DNA from: Kribbella sindirgiensis
GTDB lineage: Bacteria > Actinomycetota > Actinomycetes > Propionibacteriales > Kribbellaceae
DNA length: 64,000 bases
NCBI RefSeq assembly: GCF_004331435.1
Contig: NZ_SJKA01000003.1
Coordinates: 496,001 to 560,000, forward strand
Direction: 5' to 3'
Numbering within the stretch: position 1 is the stretch's first letter; the number at the start of each line of letters is the position of its first letter. A program made the position numbers and the translations under genes. Below the pieces are notes generated by a model. The model was given only the letters and a program-made list of their open reading frames with translations, was not told where the DNA came from and ran no database searches. Shown here piece after piece: positions 37,541 to 46,013 of the stretch.

Positions 37541-38188
37541 ATGTCCACCACGCGGTTGTTGCTGCTCGGCGTCGTGCGGATCTTCCAGCCGGCGTACGGG
37601 TACCAGCTGCGCCGTGAGCTGCTGACGTGGAACGTGGAGGCGTGGGCGAACGTCAACCCGGGCTCGATCTACACGGGGCTGCGCACGCTGGCCAAGCACG
37701 GGTACCTCCAGGAACTCGAGCAGGACGGCGCACACCGGCCGGGGCGTACGTCGTACAAGCTGACCGCGGACGGCGAGACGGAGTACTTCTCGCTGCTGCG
37801 CGGCATGCTGTGGACCGTCGACGGATTCCACCCGGACAAGATGCAGGCCACGATCAGCTTCATGTGGTCGCTGCGCCGCGACGAGGTGATCGCCGCGCTG
37901 GAGGCCCGGATCAGCCAGCTGGAGTCGTGGCTGAAGGCCGGGCCGTACTCCGAACGCCACATCCTCGAGGACCCGGCCACCCCGAACCACGTGGTCGAGA
38001 TGTTCCGGATCACCAACGCCCGCGACAGCGGCGAGCTCCGGTGGACCCACGAGTTCCTCGACCGGATCCGCGGCGGCGCCTACGCCTTCGCCGGCGAACC
38101 CGCCGACTGGGAGCCCTATCCCGGCATGGTCACCCACTGGGGCGAGATCCCCGCCCCACCGGACCGCGCACCCGATAATCAAGATTGA
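37541..38188 (+). CDS. PadR-family transcriptional regulator
   Basis: A 215-residue regulator. LLLLGVVRIFQPAYGYQLRRELL, then NPGSIYTGLRTLAKHGYLQELEQDG and RTSYKLTADGETEYF, form the PadR winged helix (residues 5-85). The C-terminal half is a helical dimerisation and ligand-binding region. It directly precedes an ABC export pair, the common arrangement for drug-sensing PadR repressors (LmrR type). A tandem palindrome overlaps its stop codon. Confidence 0.9.
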   Translation: MSTTRLLLLGVVRIFQPAYGYQLRRELLTWNVEAWANVNPGSIYTGLRTLAKHGYLQELEQDGAHRPGRTSYKLTADGETEYFSLLRGMLWTVDGFHPDKMQATISFMWSLRRDEVIAALEARISQLESWLKAGPYSERHILEDPATPNHVVEMFRITNARDSGELRWTHEFLDRIRGGAYAFAGEPADWEPYPGMVTHWGEIPAPPDRAPDNQD

Positions 38189-38210
38189 CTAGTCAAAGTT
38201 GATTAGTCAC
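38185..38210. promoter_or_regulatory. Tandem PadR operator candidate
   Basis: TTGACTAGTCAA (38185-38196) is a perfect 12-bp palindrome. TTGATTAGTCAC (38199-38210) is a second copy with two changes, 14 bp further on. They sit 11-36 bp before the ATPase start codon. The first copy overlaps the padR stop codon and could also supply a TTGACT -35. Confidence 0.6.
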
Positions 38211-38220
38211 ACTGGCCCGC

Positions 38221-39210
38221 ATGATGATCGAAGCGCGCGGGCTGGTGCGGACGTTCAAGACGAAGCGGGGCCCTGTCCAGGCGGTACAGGGAGTTGACCT
38301 TGAGGTGGCCGACGGGGAGATCGTCGGCTTTCTGGGCCCGAACGGGGCCGGTAAGACCACGACGATGCGGATGCTGGCGACGCTGATCCAGCCGACCGCC
38401 GGCACCGCGACGGTGGCCGGCTGCGATCTCGCGAAGGACCCGGTGGGGGTCCGCCGCCGGATCGGTTACGTCCCGCAGAGCGGCAGCACCCTGCCCGAGG
38501 CGATCGCCGGCGACGAGGTCGTCGATCACGCCCGGTTGTACGGCGTACCGAAGGCGAAGGCGGCCGCGGAGGGGCAGCGCCTGTTCGAGGAGCTCGACCT
38601 CCCGGGCCTGTGGCGCCGCCAGTGCAAGACGCTGTCCGGCGGGCAGCGCCGGCGCCTCGACATCGTGATGGGCCTGATCCACGACCCGAAGCTGATCTTC
38701 CTGGACGAGCCGACCACGGGTCTCGATCCGCAGGCGCGCGCCAACCTCTGGGAGCACATCCGCGGCCTCCGTGACCGCGGCGCGACGATCTTCCTGACCA
38801 CGCACTACCTGGACGAGGCGGACGCGCTCTGCGACCGGATCCTGGTCATCGACCACGGCAAGATCGTCGCGTCCGGAACGCCGGAAAATCTCAAGGAACA
38901 AGTTTCCGGCGACGCCGTCCGGCTTTCGATCGCGGACACGTCGCAGGCGCCGGCGGTGATGAAGATCGTCCGCGAGCTCGAGGGTGCGGTCGAGGTCGAG
39001 ACCGAGGACGACGTGGTCGGTTTCCGGATCCCGCGTGGTGGTTCGGTGCTGCCCGCGCTGCTCCGCTCGATCGATGCCCAGGGCATCGAGCTGCACGGGG
39101 TCGAGGTCCATCGGCCGACGCTCGACGACGTGTTCCTGACCATGACCGGCCGCTCGCTCCGCGACGAGGACACCACCTCCCCCGACCAGAAGGAAGAAGC
39201 TGTCGCATGA
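38221..39210 (+). CDS. ABC transporter ATP-binding protein, DrrA type
   Basis: A 329-residue ATPase. Walker A is GPNGAGKTT at about 39-47. The signature is LSGGQRRRLD, Walker B is LIFLDEPTTGLD, and the switch His is in FLTTHYLDEAD. The C-terminal ~90 residues are the DUF4162-type extension of daunorubicin-resistance ATPases (HRPTLDDVFLTMTGRSL). It pairs with the next gene to form an exporter, probably for a hydrophobic drug or lipid. ATGATG start, 33 nt after padR. Its stop overlaps the permease start (ATGA). Confidence 0.93.
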   Translation: MMIEARGLVRTFKTKRGPVQAVQGVDLEVADGEIVGFLGPNGAGKTTTMRMLATLIQPTAGTATVAGCDLAKDPVGVRRRIGYVPQSGSTLPEAIAGDEVVDHARLYGVPKAKAAAEGQRLFEELDLPGLWRRQCKTLSGGQRRRLDIVMGLIHDPKLIFLDEPTTGLDPQARANLWEHIRGLRDRGATIFLTTHYLDEADALCDRILVIDHGKIVASGTPENLKEQVSGDAVRLSIADTSQAPAVMKIVRELEGAVEVETEDDVVGFRIPRGGSVLPALLRSIDAQGIELHGVEVHRPTLDDVFLTMTGRSLRDEDTTSPDQKEEAVA

Positions 39211-39971
39211 CCGTCCTGCGTGAAACGTGGATCGTTTTCCATCGGCAGATGCGGCTGTCGCTGCGGAACCCGATGTGGTCGATCCTGATGCTCAGCCAGC
39301 CGCTGATGTACTTGTTCCTGTTCGGCCCGCTGCTCAAGCCGATCACCGCCCAGATCAGCCAGGGCGCCACCACGAACGCCTACCAGGTCTTCATTCCCGG
39401 CCTGATCGTGCAGCTCGGCATGTTCGGCGCGATGTTCGTCGGCTTCGGCCTGATCGCGGAGTACCGGGCGGGTGTCATCGAGGCCGACCGCGTCACGCCG
39501 GCCTCCCGGATGGCGCTGATGGCAGGGCGGGTACTGCGCGATGTCGTCGTACTCGTGGTCCAGTCGATCCTCCTGCTACTCGCGGCGCTCCCACTCGGTC
39601 TGCGGGCCCCGTGGGGCGGCGTACTGCTCTCGCTGGTGATCGTCGCGCTGCTCGGCGCCACGTTCGCCTCCCTGTCGTACTCCGTCGCGCTCATCACCAA
39701 GAGCGAGGACGCACTGGCCCCGCTGCTGAACGGCATCGCCATGCCGCTCCTGCTGCTGTCCGGCATCCTCCTGCCGATGCAGATCGGTCCGACGTGGCTG
39801 CAGCGGCTGTCCGACATCAGCCCGCTGAAGCACGTGGTCAACGGCGTCCGCGCCCTGTTCCGCGGCGATATCAGCAGCTCGTCGTCACTCTGGGGCCTGT
39901 TCTGGGTGGTCCTGCTGACCGTCATCGGACTCGCTGTCGGCGCAAGAACGTTCCGCAAGGAATCCGCTTGA
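39207..39971 (+). CDS. ABC-2 type permease, DrrB type
   Basis: A 254-residue membrane protein with six hydrophobic helices. ETWIVFHRQMRLSLRNP is the typical N-terminal cytoplasmic helix. FGFGLIAEYRAGVIEADRVTPASR-like sequence (VGFGLIAEYRAGVIEADRVT) and MPLLLLSGILLPMQ are ABC-2 membrane signatures. It overlaps the ATPase gene by 4 nt. Together they should form a 2+2 exporter under PadR control. Confidence 0.92.
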   Translation: MTVLRETWIVFHRQMRLSLRNPMWSILMLSQPLMYLFLFGPLLKPITAQISQGATTNAYQVFIPGLIVQLGMFGAMFVGFGLIAEYRAGVIEADRVTPASRMALMAGRVLRDVVVLVVQSILLLLAALPLGLRAPWGGVLLSLVIVALLGATFASLSYSVALITKSEDALAPLLNGIAMPLLLLSGILLPMQIGPTWLQRLSDISPLKHVVNGVRALFRGDISSSSSLWGLFWVVLLTVIGLAVGARTFRKESA

Positions 39972-40011
39972 TGTTCATCGTTGCGTTGCATGGCCGGGCT
40001 ACGGTCCGGCC

Positions 40012-41415
40012 ATGCGCTCGCCGATGGTCCGTGGGGTCGTCGGCTCTGTTGTAGTCGCCCTGGCGAGCCTGGTGACGTCGGTAGTACCTGCGTCCTCTTG
40101 GGTCGCCTCCGTCCCGCTGCGCCACTCGCTGGCCGGGCGGATGGTCGGGTTGACGTTCATGGTCGCCGGGCTCGGGCTGATGGCCTGGGCCTGGCTGACC
40201 GTAGGCAGACGCGTCATGGCGGGTGAGCGCCTCCCACTGCTGCGAATGACGGCTTGCTGGAGCGCACCGCTCCTGCTCGCGCCGCCGCTGTTCAGCCGCG
40301 ACGCCTGGAGCTACGCGGCCCAGGGCGCACTGGTCGCTGAGGGCTACAACCCGTACGACGTGGGTCCCGGCGTACTGTCCGGCCACATCATCGAGGCCGT
40401 CGACCCGATGTGGATGCAGACACCGGCGCCGTACGGTCCCCTCCCACTCGCGTACGGCGGTCTGGTCGCCCACCTCACCATGAACCCGTACCTGCTGATG
40501 CTGGCGCACCGCCTCCTCGCCGTACTCGGCATAGTCCTCATCGCCTGGGCCGTACCGCGTCTGGCGACCGCCTGTCGCGTCGACCCGGCCTTCGCCACCT
40601 GGCTGGTCGTACTGAACCCCATGCTGATCACCCACGGCATCGGTGCGGCCCACAACGACGTACTGATGCTCGGACTGGCGTGCAGCGCCTTCGCACTCGC
40701 ACTGACCGGTCGTTGGGGTACGGCGGCTGTCGTGGCCGGCGCAGCGGCTGCGGTGAAACTCCCGGGTGGACTGGTGGTGATCGCCATCGCCGCTGTGATG
40801 AGCCCACTGGCGGGTCGGGTGCTTCGGTTCGCCAGTCTGGTGATTGCGGGCGCGGTGTCGGTGCTTACGCTCGTCACCATCGGTGCACTGACCGGTGTGG
40901 GCTCCGGCTGGCTCGGTGCGCTCGACGTACCCGGACTGGTTCGTTCCCCCTTCTCCATCGCCAACCTGATCGGTATGGCGGCGTCCGGCGTGCTGGGTTG
41001 GCTGGGAGAGGACACCGCGGCCGCACAGGCGCTGCAGATCGTCCGCCTGGTCGGTATGGTCGCGGCACTCGGTCTGATCGCGTGGCTGAGTCTCCGGTCG
41101 TCGATCCACTACGCGGCCAGGGCTGTCGGTGTCGCACTGCTCGCGGTCGTCGTACTCGGGCCGAGTGCACACGACTGGTACTTCCTCTGGTGCCTGCCGT
41201 TCCTGGCCGTCGCACGCCCCGGACGGCGGCTGACCACGATCATCACCGCGGTCAGCTTGATCTTCACGATCGCTGCCCCGCTCAACTCGTCACTGCGCGG
41301 TGCGACGATTCCGATCCTCACGACGACCGCGCTGGTCATCGCAATGGCCGTACCGCTGCTCAGCCACCTCCGGACGCTGCAGCCGGCGCAGAAGGTCCCT
41401 GTTACAGCTGCTTGA
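40012..41415 (+). CDS. mptB: MptB-like polyprenol-phosphomannose-dependent mannosyltransferase
   Basis: A 467-residue membrane protein with about 12 helices and a GT-C fold. LFSRDAWSYAAQGALVAEGYNPYDVGP gives the acidic motif after the first helices. PAPYGPLPLAYG and IGAAHNDVLMLGL are conserved in MptB and related alpha-1,6-mannosyltransferases that build lipomannan-type glycans from decaprenyl-phosphomannose. In a non-mycolate actinobacterium the exact glycan is uncertain. TACGGT lies 6 nt before the ATG, so it appears leaderless. The 3' end overlaps convergent menD by 14 nt. Confidence 0.8.
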   Translation: MRSPMVRGVVGSVVVALASLVTSVVPASSWVASVPLRHSLAGRMVGLTFMVAGLGLMAWAWLTVGRRVMAGERLPLLRMTACWSAPLLLAPPLFSRDAWSYAAQGALVAEGYNPYDVGPGVLSGHIIEAVDPMWMQTPAPYGPLPLAYGGLVAHLTMNPYLLMLAHRLLAVLGIVLIAWAVPRLATACRVDPAFATWLVVLNPMLITHGIGAAHNDVLMLGLACSAFALALTGRWGTAAVVAGAAAAVKLPGGLVVIAIAAVMSPLAGRVLRFASLVIAGAVSVLTLVTIGALTGVGSGWLGALDVPGLVRSPFSIANLIGMAASGVLGWLGEDTAAAQALQIVRLVGMVAALGLIAWLSLRSSIHYAARAVGVALLAVVVLGPSAHDWYFLWCLPFLAVARPGRRLTTIITAVSLIFTIAAPLNSSLRGATIPILTTTALVIAMAVPLLSHLRTLQPAQKVPVTAA

Positions 41416-43042
41416 GTGCCGCGACCATAGCGGCGCCGAGCGGCCGGTGACCGTCCCGGTCGATCCGCACCTCGACCACGTCCAGACCGGCAACCGTGGA
41501 CGTCAGCGCGGCCCGCAGCTCGTCGACGGTCCGCACCAGCGTGTACGCCGTACCGCTGGCCGCGCACAGTGCGCCCAGGTCCACGTTGTGCGGCGTACCG
41601 AAGATGCGCTCGAAGTGCGTCGCGTGGGTCGGGTCGCCTTGTTCGAGGGTGGAGAAGATCCCGCCGCCGTTGTCGTTCACGACCACGATCCGCAGGTCGG
41701 GACGGGCCTCGTCCGGCCCGATGACGAGCCCGTTGCTGTCGTGCAGGAAGGCGAGATCGCCGATCAGCGCGTGCGTCGGGCCGGCGTTCGCGAGGGCCGC
41801 GCCGATCGCGGTCGAGATCGTGCCGTCGATCCCGGCCAGGCCGCGGTTCGCGATCGTGCGGATCGGGACGACCGGGGCGAGGTCGAGGTCGCGGACCGGG
41901 TTCGAGGAGGCGACCACCAGCATGCCGTCGGCCCCGACCGCCTCACCGACGAGCGCGGCGACCCGCGGGCCGCTCAGGCCGTCCGCCAGGACCTTGTCGA
42001 TCTCCGGCCGGGCGAGCTGGTCGGCGTGCTGCCATCGAGCGAGCCAGTCGGTCCGGTCGGCCCCGGTGACCTCGAGCGCCGTCACCACAGACTTGGCGCG
42101 GCGCGCCGGGTCCGGCCACAGGCCGGTCGGTGAAACCACGATCATCTCGACGTCCGGCCGCGCCAGCAGCTTCGAGATCGGCCGCGACAACGTCGGGTGG
42201 CCGTAGACCAGCACGCGCTCGATCTCGCCCGCCAATGTACTTGCCTGCAGCAACAACCGGTACGCCGAGATCACCGACGGACCGGTCCGCGCCCGGCTCG
42301 ACGGCTCCGCGAACAGCGGCCATTGCCCAGCCTCGGCTGCCAACCGGGCGGACTGCGACGCACCATCGCCGGCAACGACCACCGTCTTCGGTCCGGGCGA
42401 CACAGAGGCCGGACGGCCCGCTGCTGCATGAATGGAGGTCCACGGACCGGTGCTGCGTCCGCTCAGCGGCTCGGGCCACTCCGGTCCTTCTGTCGGGATC
42501 AGCGGCTCCGAGAACGGGCAGTTGAGCTGCACTGGCCCCGGGTCGGCGGTGCGGGCACCTACAGCCGTAGCCACAGCTCTGGCGACCTGCGAGCGCCAGT
42601 ACGCGACCTGACCGATCTCACGGACCGGCGTACCCATCTCGTGGAACAGGCGGACCGCAGAGCCGAACACCTTGATCTGGTCGGTCGTCTGGTTCGCACC
42701 GCTGCCTCTCAGCGCAGGAGGCCGGTCTGCGCTCAGCACGATCAGCGGGAGCCCGCTGTGCGACGCCTCGAGTACAGCCGGGTGCAGGTTCGCTACCGCG
42801 GTACCTGAGGTCGTGACCACGGGTACCGGCAGGCCGCTGCCCCGCATCAGACCGATCGCCAGGAATCCCGCCGTACGCTCGTCGATCCGCACATGCAGCC
42901 TGAGCCTTCCGTCACGGTCGGCGGCTGCTAGCGCCAGTGCCAGTGGGGCGCTGCGGGAGCCGGGCGACACCACGGCCTCGCGGACACCGCAGCGGATCAG
43001 TTCGTCGACCACCACAGTCGCAAAAGCCGTGGACGGGTTCAT
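41402..43042 (-). CDS. menD: 2-succinyl-5-enolpyruvyl-6-hydroxy-3-cyclohexene-1-carboxylate synthase
   Basis: A 546-residue thiamine diphosphate enzyme joining isochorismate with 2-oxoglutarate. REAVVSPGSRSAPLALALA is the N-terminal signature, with VTTSGTAVANLHPAVLEASHSGLPLIVLSADRP next. The cofactor-binding region is LIGDLAFLHDSNGL with NDNGGGIF. The length fits MenD (about 550). Its ATG overlaps the menC stop (ATGA), making it the last gene of menE-menC-menD. Confidence 0.95.
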   Translation of the reverse strand: MNPSTAFATVVVDELIRCGVREAVVSPGSRSAPLALALAAADRDGRLRLHVRIDERTAGFLAIGLMRGSGLPVPVVTTSGTAVANLHPAVLEASHSGLPLIVLSADRPPALRGSGANQTTDQIKVFGSAVRLFHEMGTPVREIGQVAYWRSQVARAVATAVGARTADPGPVQLNCPFSEPLIPTEGPEWPEPLSGRSTGPWTSIHAAAGRPASVSPGPKTVVVAGDGASQSARLAAEAGQWPLFAEPSSRARTGPSVISAYRLLLQASTLAGEIERVLVYGHPTLSRPISKLLARPDVEMIVVSPTGLWPDPARRAKSVVTALEVTGADRTDWLARWQHADQLARPEIDKVLADGLSGPRVAALVGEAVGADGMLVVASSNPVRDLDLAPVVPIRTIANRGLAGIDGTISTAIGAALANAGPTHALIGDLAFLHDSNGLVIGPDEARPDLRIVVVNDNGGGIFSTLEQGDPTHATHFERIFGTPHNVDLGALCAASGTAYTLVRTVDELRAALTSTVAGLDVVEVRIDRDGHRPLGAAMVAALKQL

Positions 43043-43965
43043 CCGGCACTCCTAACTCGGGACAGGCGTTCTTCCCACACCTTTGTCCGGTCTGTGTCCG
43101 CCCGCGCGGCTTCCAGCAGCTGGGGGTCCGGTACGACGGTTCGTACCGGCAGGAACCCGTTGGTGGGCAGCAACGGCTCGCCAGCCACCTCTTGGGTGAA
43201 CATCGAGACGGTGGCGAGACCGCATGCGTAGGGCAGTTCCGGAAGCGCAGCAGCGAGTGCGACGCCAGCAGCGATGCCTACCGAGGTCTCCAGCGCGGAC
43301 GACACCACTACGGGCAGTCCGATCTGCTCAGCGATCTCAAGGCACGCACGGACACCTCCGATCGGCTGCACCTTCAGTACGGCGATGTCGGCGGCGTTGA
43401 GCTTCTTGACCCGCAACGGGTCCTCAGCTCGGCGGATCGACTCGTCAGCTGCCACCGGTACGTCGGTGCGCCGCCTGAGGTCAGCTAGCTCCTCCACAGT
43501 CGCGCACGGCTGCTCGACGTACTCCAGGTCGAACCGCTGCAGCTGCTTCAGGTTCTGCACCGCCTGGTCCACGGACCACAGTCCGTTGGCGTCGATGCGG
43601 ACCTGTCCGTTGCCAATTGCGTCCCGCACCGCTTCGACGCGCTCCAGGTCATCCGCCAGCGTCTGACCCGGCTCAGCGACCTTCACCTTCGCCGTACTGC
43701 AGCCGGACGCTCTCACGATCTCTGCAGCTCTCTCGGGTCCAACCGCCGGCACCGTGCAGTTGACGGGTACGCGGTCGCGGACTGGTGCCGGCCAGCCGTC
43801 CTCAGCCGCCTCACGCGCCGCCCGCAGCCAGGACACACACGTGGCGTCGTCGTAGTCCAGGAACGGGCTCCACTCCGCCCAGCCCGCAGGCCCTTCGTAC
43901 AGCATCCCCTCGCGCACGGTGATGCCACGGAACCTGTTCTTGAGGCCGATCGAGTACGTGATCAC
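43039..43965 (-). CDS. menC: o-succinylbenzoate synthase
   Basis: A 308-residue enolase-superfamily dehydratase making o-succinylbenzoate. Metal and base residues are visible in AKVKVAEPG (KxK), RIDANGLWS, EYVEQPC, ADESIR and VLKVQPIGG. The short actinobacterial form lacks an extended capping domain insert. GTG start overlapping the menE stop (GTGA); its own stop overlaps menD. Confidence 0.93.
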   Translation of the reverse strand: MITYSIGLKNRFRGITVREGMLYEGPAGWAEWSPFLDYDDATCVSWLRAAREAAEDGWPAPVRDRVPVNCTVPAVGPERAAEIVRASGCSTAKVKVAEPGQTLADDLERVEAVRDAIGNGQVRIDANGLWSVDQAVQNLKQLQRFDLEYVEQPCATVEELADLRRRTDVPVAADESIRRAEDPLRVKKLNAADIAVLKVQPIGGVRACLEIAEQIGLPVVVSSALETSVGIAAGVALAAALPELPYACGLATVSMFTQEVAGEPLLPTNGFLPVRTVVPDPQLLEAARADTDRTKVWEERLSRVRSAG

Positions 43966-45068
43966 CGCACGCCCTCCAGCAACCGCTGCCGATCCACCTT
44001 GCCCGAGGCAAGCATCGGCAACGCCTGGAGTCCGTTGACCTCCTGCGGGGCCCAGGTCCGCGGCAGCGTCTGGCTGACCCAGTCCCGCACCTCGTCCCTT
44101 CCCAGGTCATCGCCACCGGGTTCGACGACCACGAACGCCACCACCCTCGTCCCCCACTCGGCGTCCGGCGCTCCGAGGACTACCGCGTCCTCGACCCGCG
44201 GGTGCTCGAGCAAGCGCGCCTGCACTGTCGTCAGCGTGACGTTCACGCCGCCTGAGATGACCACGTCGTCCACGCGCCCGACCACTCGCAGTCGCCCGTC
44301 CACGAGCTCACCGCGGTCTTGCGTCCGGAACCACCCGTCCCGCAGCACCTCCGCCGTGAGCTCCGGCCGCAACCGGTACCCCGAGAACAGCGTGCTGCCC
44401 TTGATGAGAATGCGTCCGTCGTCCAGGTCGACCGCTGTACCGTCCAGGGGCACGCCGCCGTACACGCATCCGCTTCCGGTTTCCGTCATCCCGTACGCCG
44501 GGATCGCGGTCACGCCGGCGTCCGCGGCTCGGAGTTTGAGCGGCTCGGGTGTGGACGCCCCGCCGATGATGATCGCGTCGAACGAGCGCAGCGCGTCCCG
44601 GTCCGTCTCCAGATAACGCGCCAACTGCGTCGGCACCATCGCGGTGTACCGGCGTCCACCGGTCATTCGGCGCGCTGCCGCGGTGAAGCTGTCGTCGAGC
44701 AGCACAGGCGTCGTACCCGCGACCAGTGATCGCGTGAGGATCTGCAGGCCGCCCACGAAGTACGGCTTCATCGGGAGCAGCCACTGTCCAGGGCCGCCGA
44801 GCCGGGCGTGTGTGGCGGTCGCCGACGCGATGAGCGCGTCCCGCGACAGCAGCACGCCCTTCGGCTCGCCGGAGGACCCAGAGGTGGTCAGCACCACCGC
44901 GCAGCCGTCCTCGACCGGTTCGTCCGGCTGGGCCGCGGCATGCACCCGCGCGGCCGCGGCCGGGTCGCTCGGCACCGGCGCGAACGGCGTACCGCTGCCG
45001 TCCAGCACCCCGGCGAGCGCCGCCAACACCCCGTCCGGCGTCCCCGGAACCAGTCGCAACCTAGACAT
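43962..45068 (-). CDS. menE: o-succinylbenzoate-CoA ligase
   Basis: A 368-residue adenylate-forming enzyme. TTSGSSGEPKGVLLSRDAL is the P-loop-like motif. IPAYGMTETGSGCVY and DRGELVDGRLRVVGRVDDVVISGGVNV are core motifs, and the catalytic Lys is in LASGKVDRQRL. It is compact, like mycobacterial MenE. The ATG at 45068 is taken rather than 45119. It has TACGCT 9 nt before it and no ribosome site, so it is likely leaderless. It is divergent from menA, with 62 bp between starts. menB, the next enzyme, is not present. Confidence 0.92.
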   Translation of the reverse strand: MSRLRLVPGTPDGVLAALAGVLDGSGTPFAPVPSDPAAAARVHAAAQPDEPVEDGCAVVLTTSGSSGEPKGVLLSRDALIASATATHARLGGPGQWLLPMKPYFVGGLQILTRSLVAGTTPVLLDDSFTAAARRMTGGRRYTAMVPTQLARYLETDRDALRSFDAIIIGGASTPEPLKLRAADAGVTAIPAYGMTETGSGCVYGGVPLDGTAVDLDDGRILIKGSTLFSGYRLRPELTAEVLRDGWFRTQDRGELVDGRLRVVGRVDDVVISGGVNVTLTTVQARLLEHPRVEDAVVLGAPDAEWGTRVVAFVVVEPGGDDLGRDEVRDWVSQTLPRTWAPQEVNGLQALPMLASGKVDRQRLLEGVR

Positions 45069-45130
45069 GACACACCGAGCGTACGGCCCGCCTCCGGAGG
45101 CCCGGCTCCCGGCTGACACAATCGATGGTC

Positions 45131-46003
45131 ATGGCCACCCCTGCCCAGTGGATCGAAGGCGCCCGCCCCCGAACCCTGCCCGCCGCGATCTCCCCCGTTC
45201 TCGTCGGCACCGGTGCGGCGGCGTACCTGGACGGGTTCGTCTGGTGGAAGGCGCTGCTCGCCCTCGGCGTCGCGCTGGCCCTGCAGATCGGCGTCAACTA
45301 CGCCAACGACTACAGCGACGGCATCCGCGGCACCGACGAGAACCGCGTCGGCCCGCTCCGCCTGGTCGGCTCCAAGGTCGCCACACCGCGGTCAGTCAAG
45401 ACCGCTGCCTTCACCTGCCTCGGCATCGGCGCGGCGCTGGGCATCGTGCTGTGCGCAACGACCACGTGGTGGCTGCTCGTCGCCGGGGCCGCGTCACTGC
45501 TCGGCGCCTGGTTCTACACCGGCGGAAAGAAGCCGTACGGCTACCGGGCGCTCGGCGAAGTCAGCGTCTTCCTCTTCTTCGGCCTGGTCGCCGTCCTCGG
45601 TACGACGTACGCCCAAGCCGAAACCCTCCACTGGACGGCCGTCGCCGGCGCCGTCTCGGTCGGCTCGATCGCCTGCGCCCTCCTGGTCGCCAACAACCTC
45701 CGCGACATCCCCACCGACACGGAAACCGGCAAACGCACCCTGGCTGTAGTTCTGGGCGCCGCGCTCTCCCGCCGCTTCTACGCCGCCCTGATCGCCCTGG
45801 CCTTCGTCCTCGCCGCAGTCTCCGCCATCGCGACCCCCTGGACCCTCCTGGCCTTCATAGCCCTCCCCCTGGCCATAAAGTCCACCCGAATCATCCTCAG
45901 CAACGCAGTAGGCCCCGCCCTCATCCCCGTCCTGAAGTTCACCGGCCTCACCGAACTCCTCTACGCCATAGGCCTCGGCATCGGACTGGCACTGGGCGGC
46001 TGA
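45131..46003 (+). CDS. menA: 1,4-dihydroxy-2-naphthoate polyprenyltransferase
   Basis: A 290-residue UbiA-family membrane enzyme that attaches the polyprenyl tail to DHNA. The two Mg-binding motifs are NDYSDGIRGTDE and NNLRDIPTDTETGKRTLAV. About eight to nine helices. I chose the second ATG (45131) because homologues begin MATPAQWIEGARPRTLPA-like and because CACAAT lies 8 nt before it; the ATG at 45125 is the alternative. It works with the prenyl synthase at 15835 and MenG. Confidence 0.93.
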   Translation: MATPAQWIEGARPRTLPAAISPVLVGTGAAAYLDGFVWWKALLALGVALALQIGVNYANDYSDGIRGTDENRVGPLRLVGSKVATPRSVKTAAFTCLGIGAALGIVLCATTTWWLLVAGAASLLGAWFYTGGKKPYGYRALGEVSVFLFFGLVAVLGTTYAQAETLHWTAVAGAVSVGSIACALLVANNLRDIPTDTETGKRTLAVVLGAALSRRFYAALIALAFVLAAVSAIATPWTLLAFIALPLAIKSTRIILSNAVGPALIPVLKFTGLTELLYAIGLGIGLALGG

Positions 46004-46013
46004 GGTAATCACG

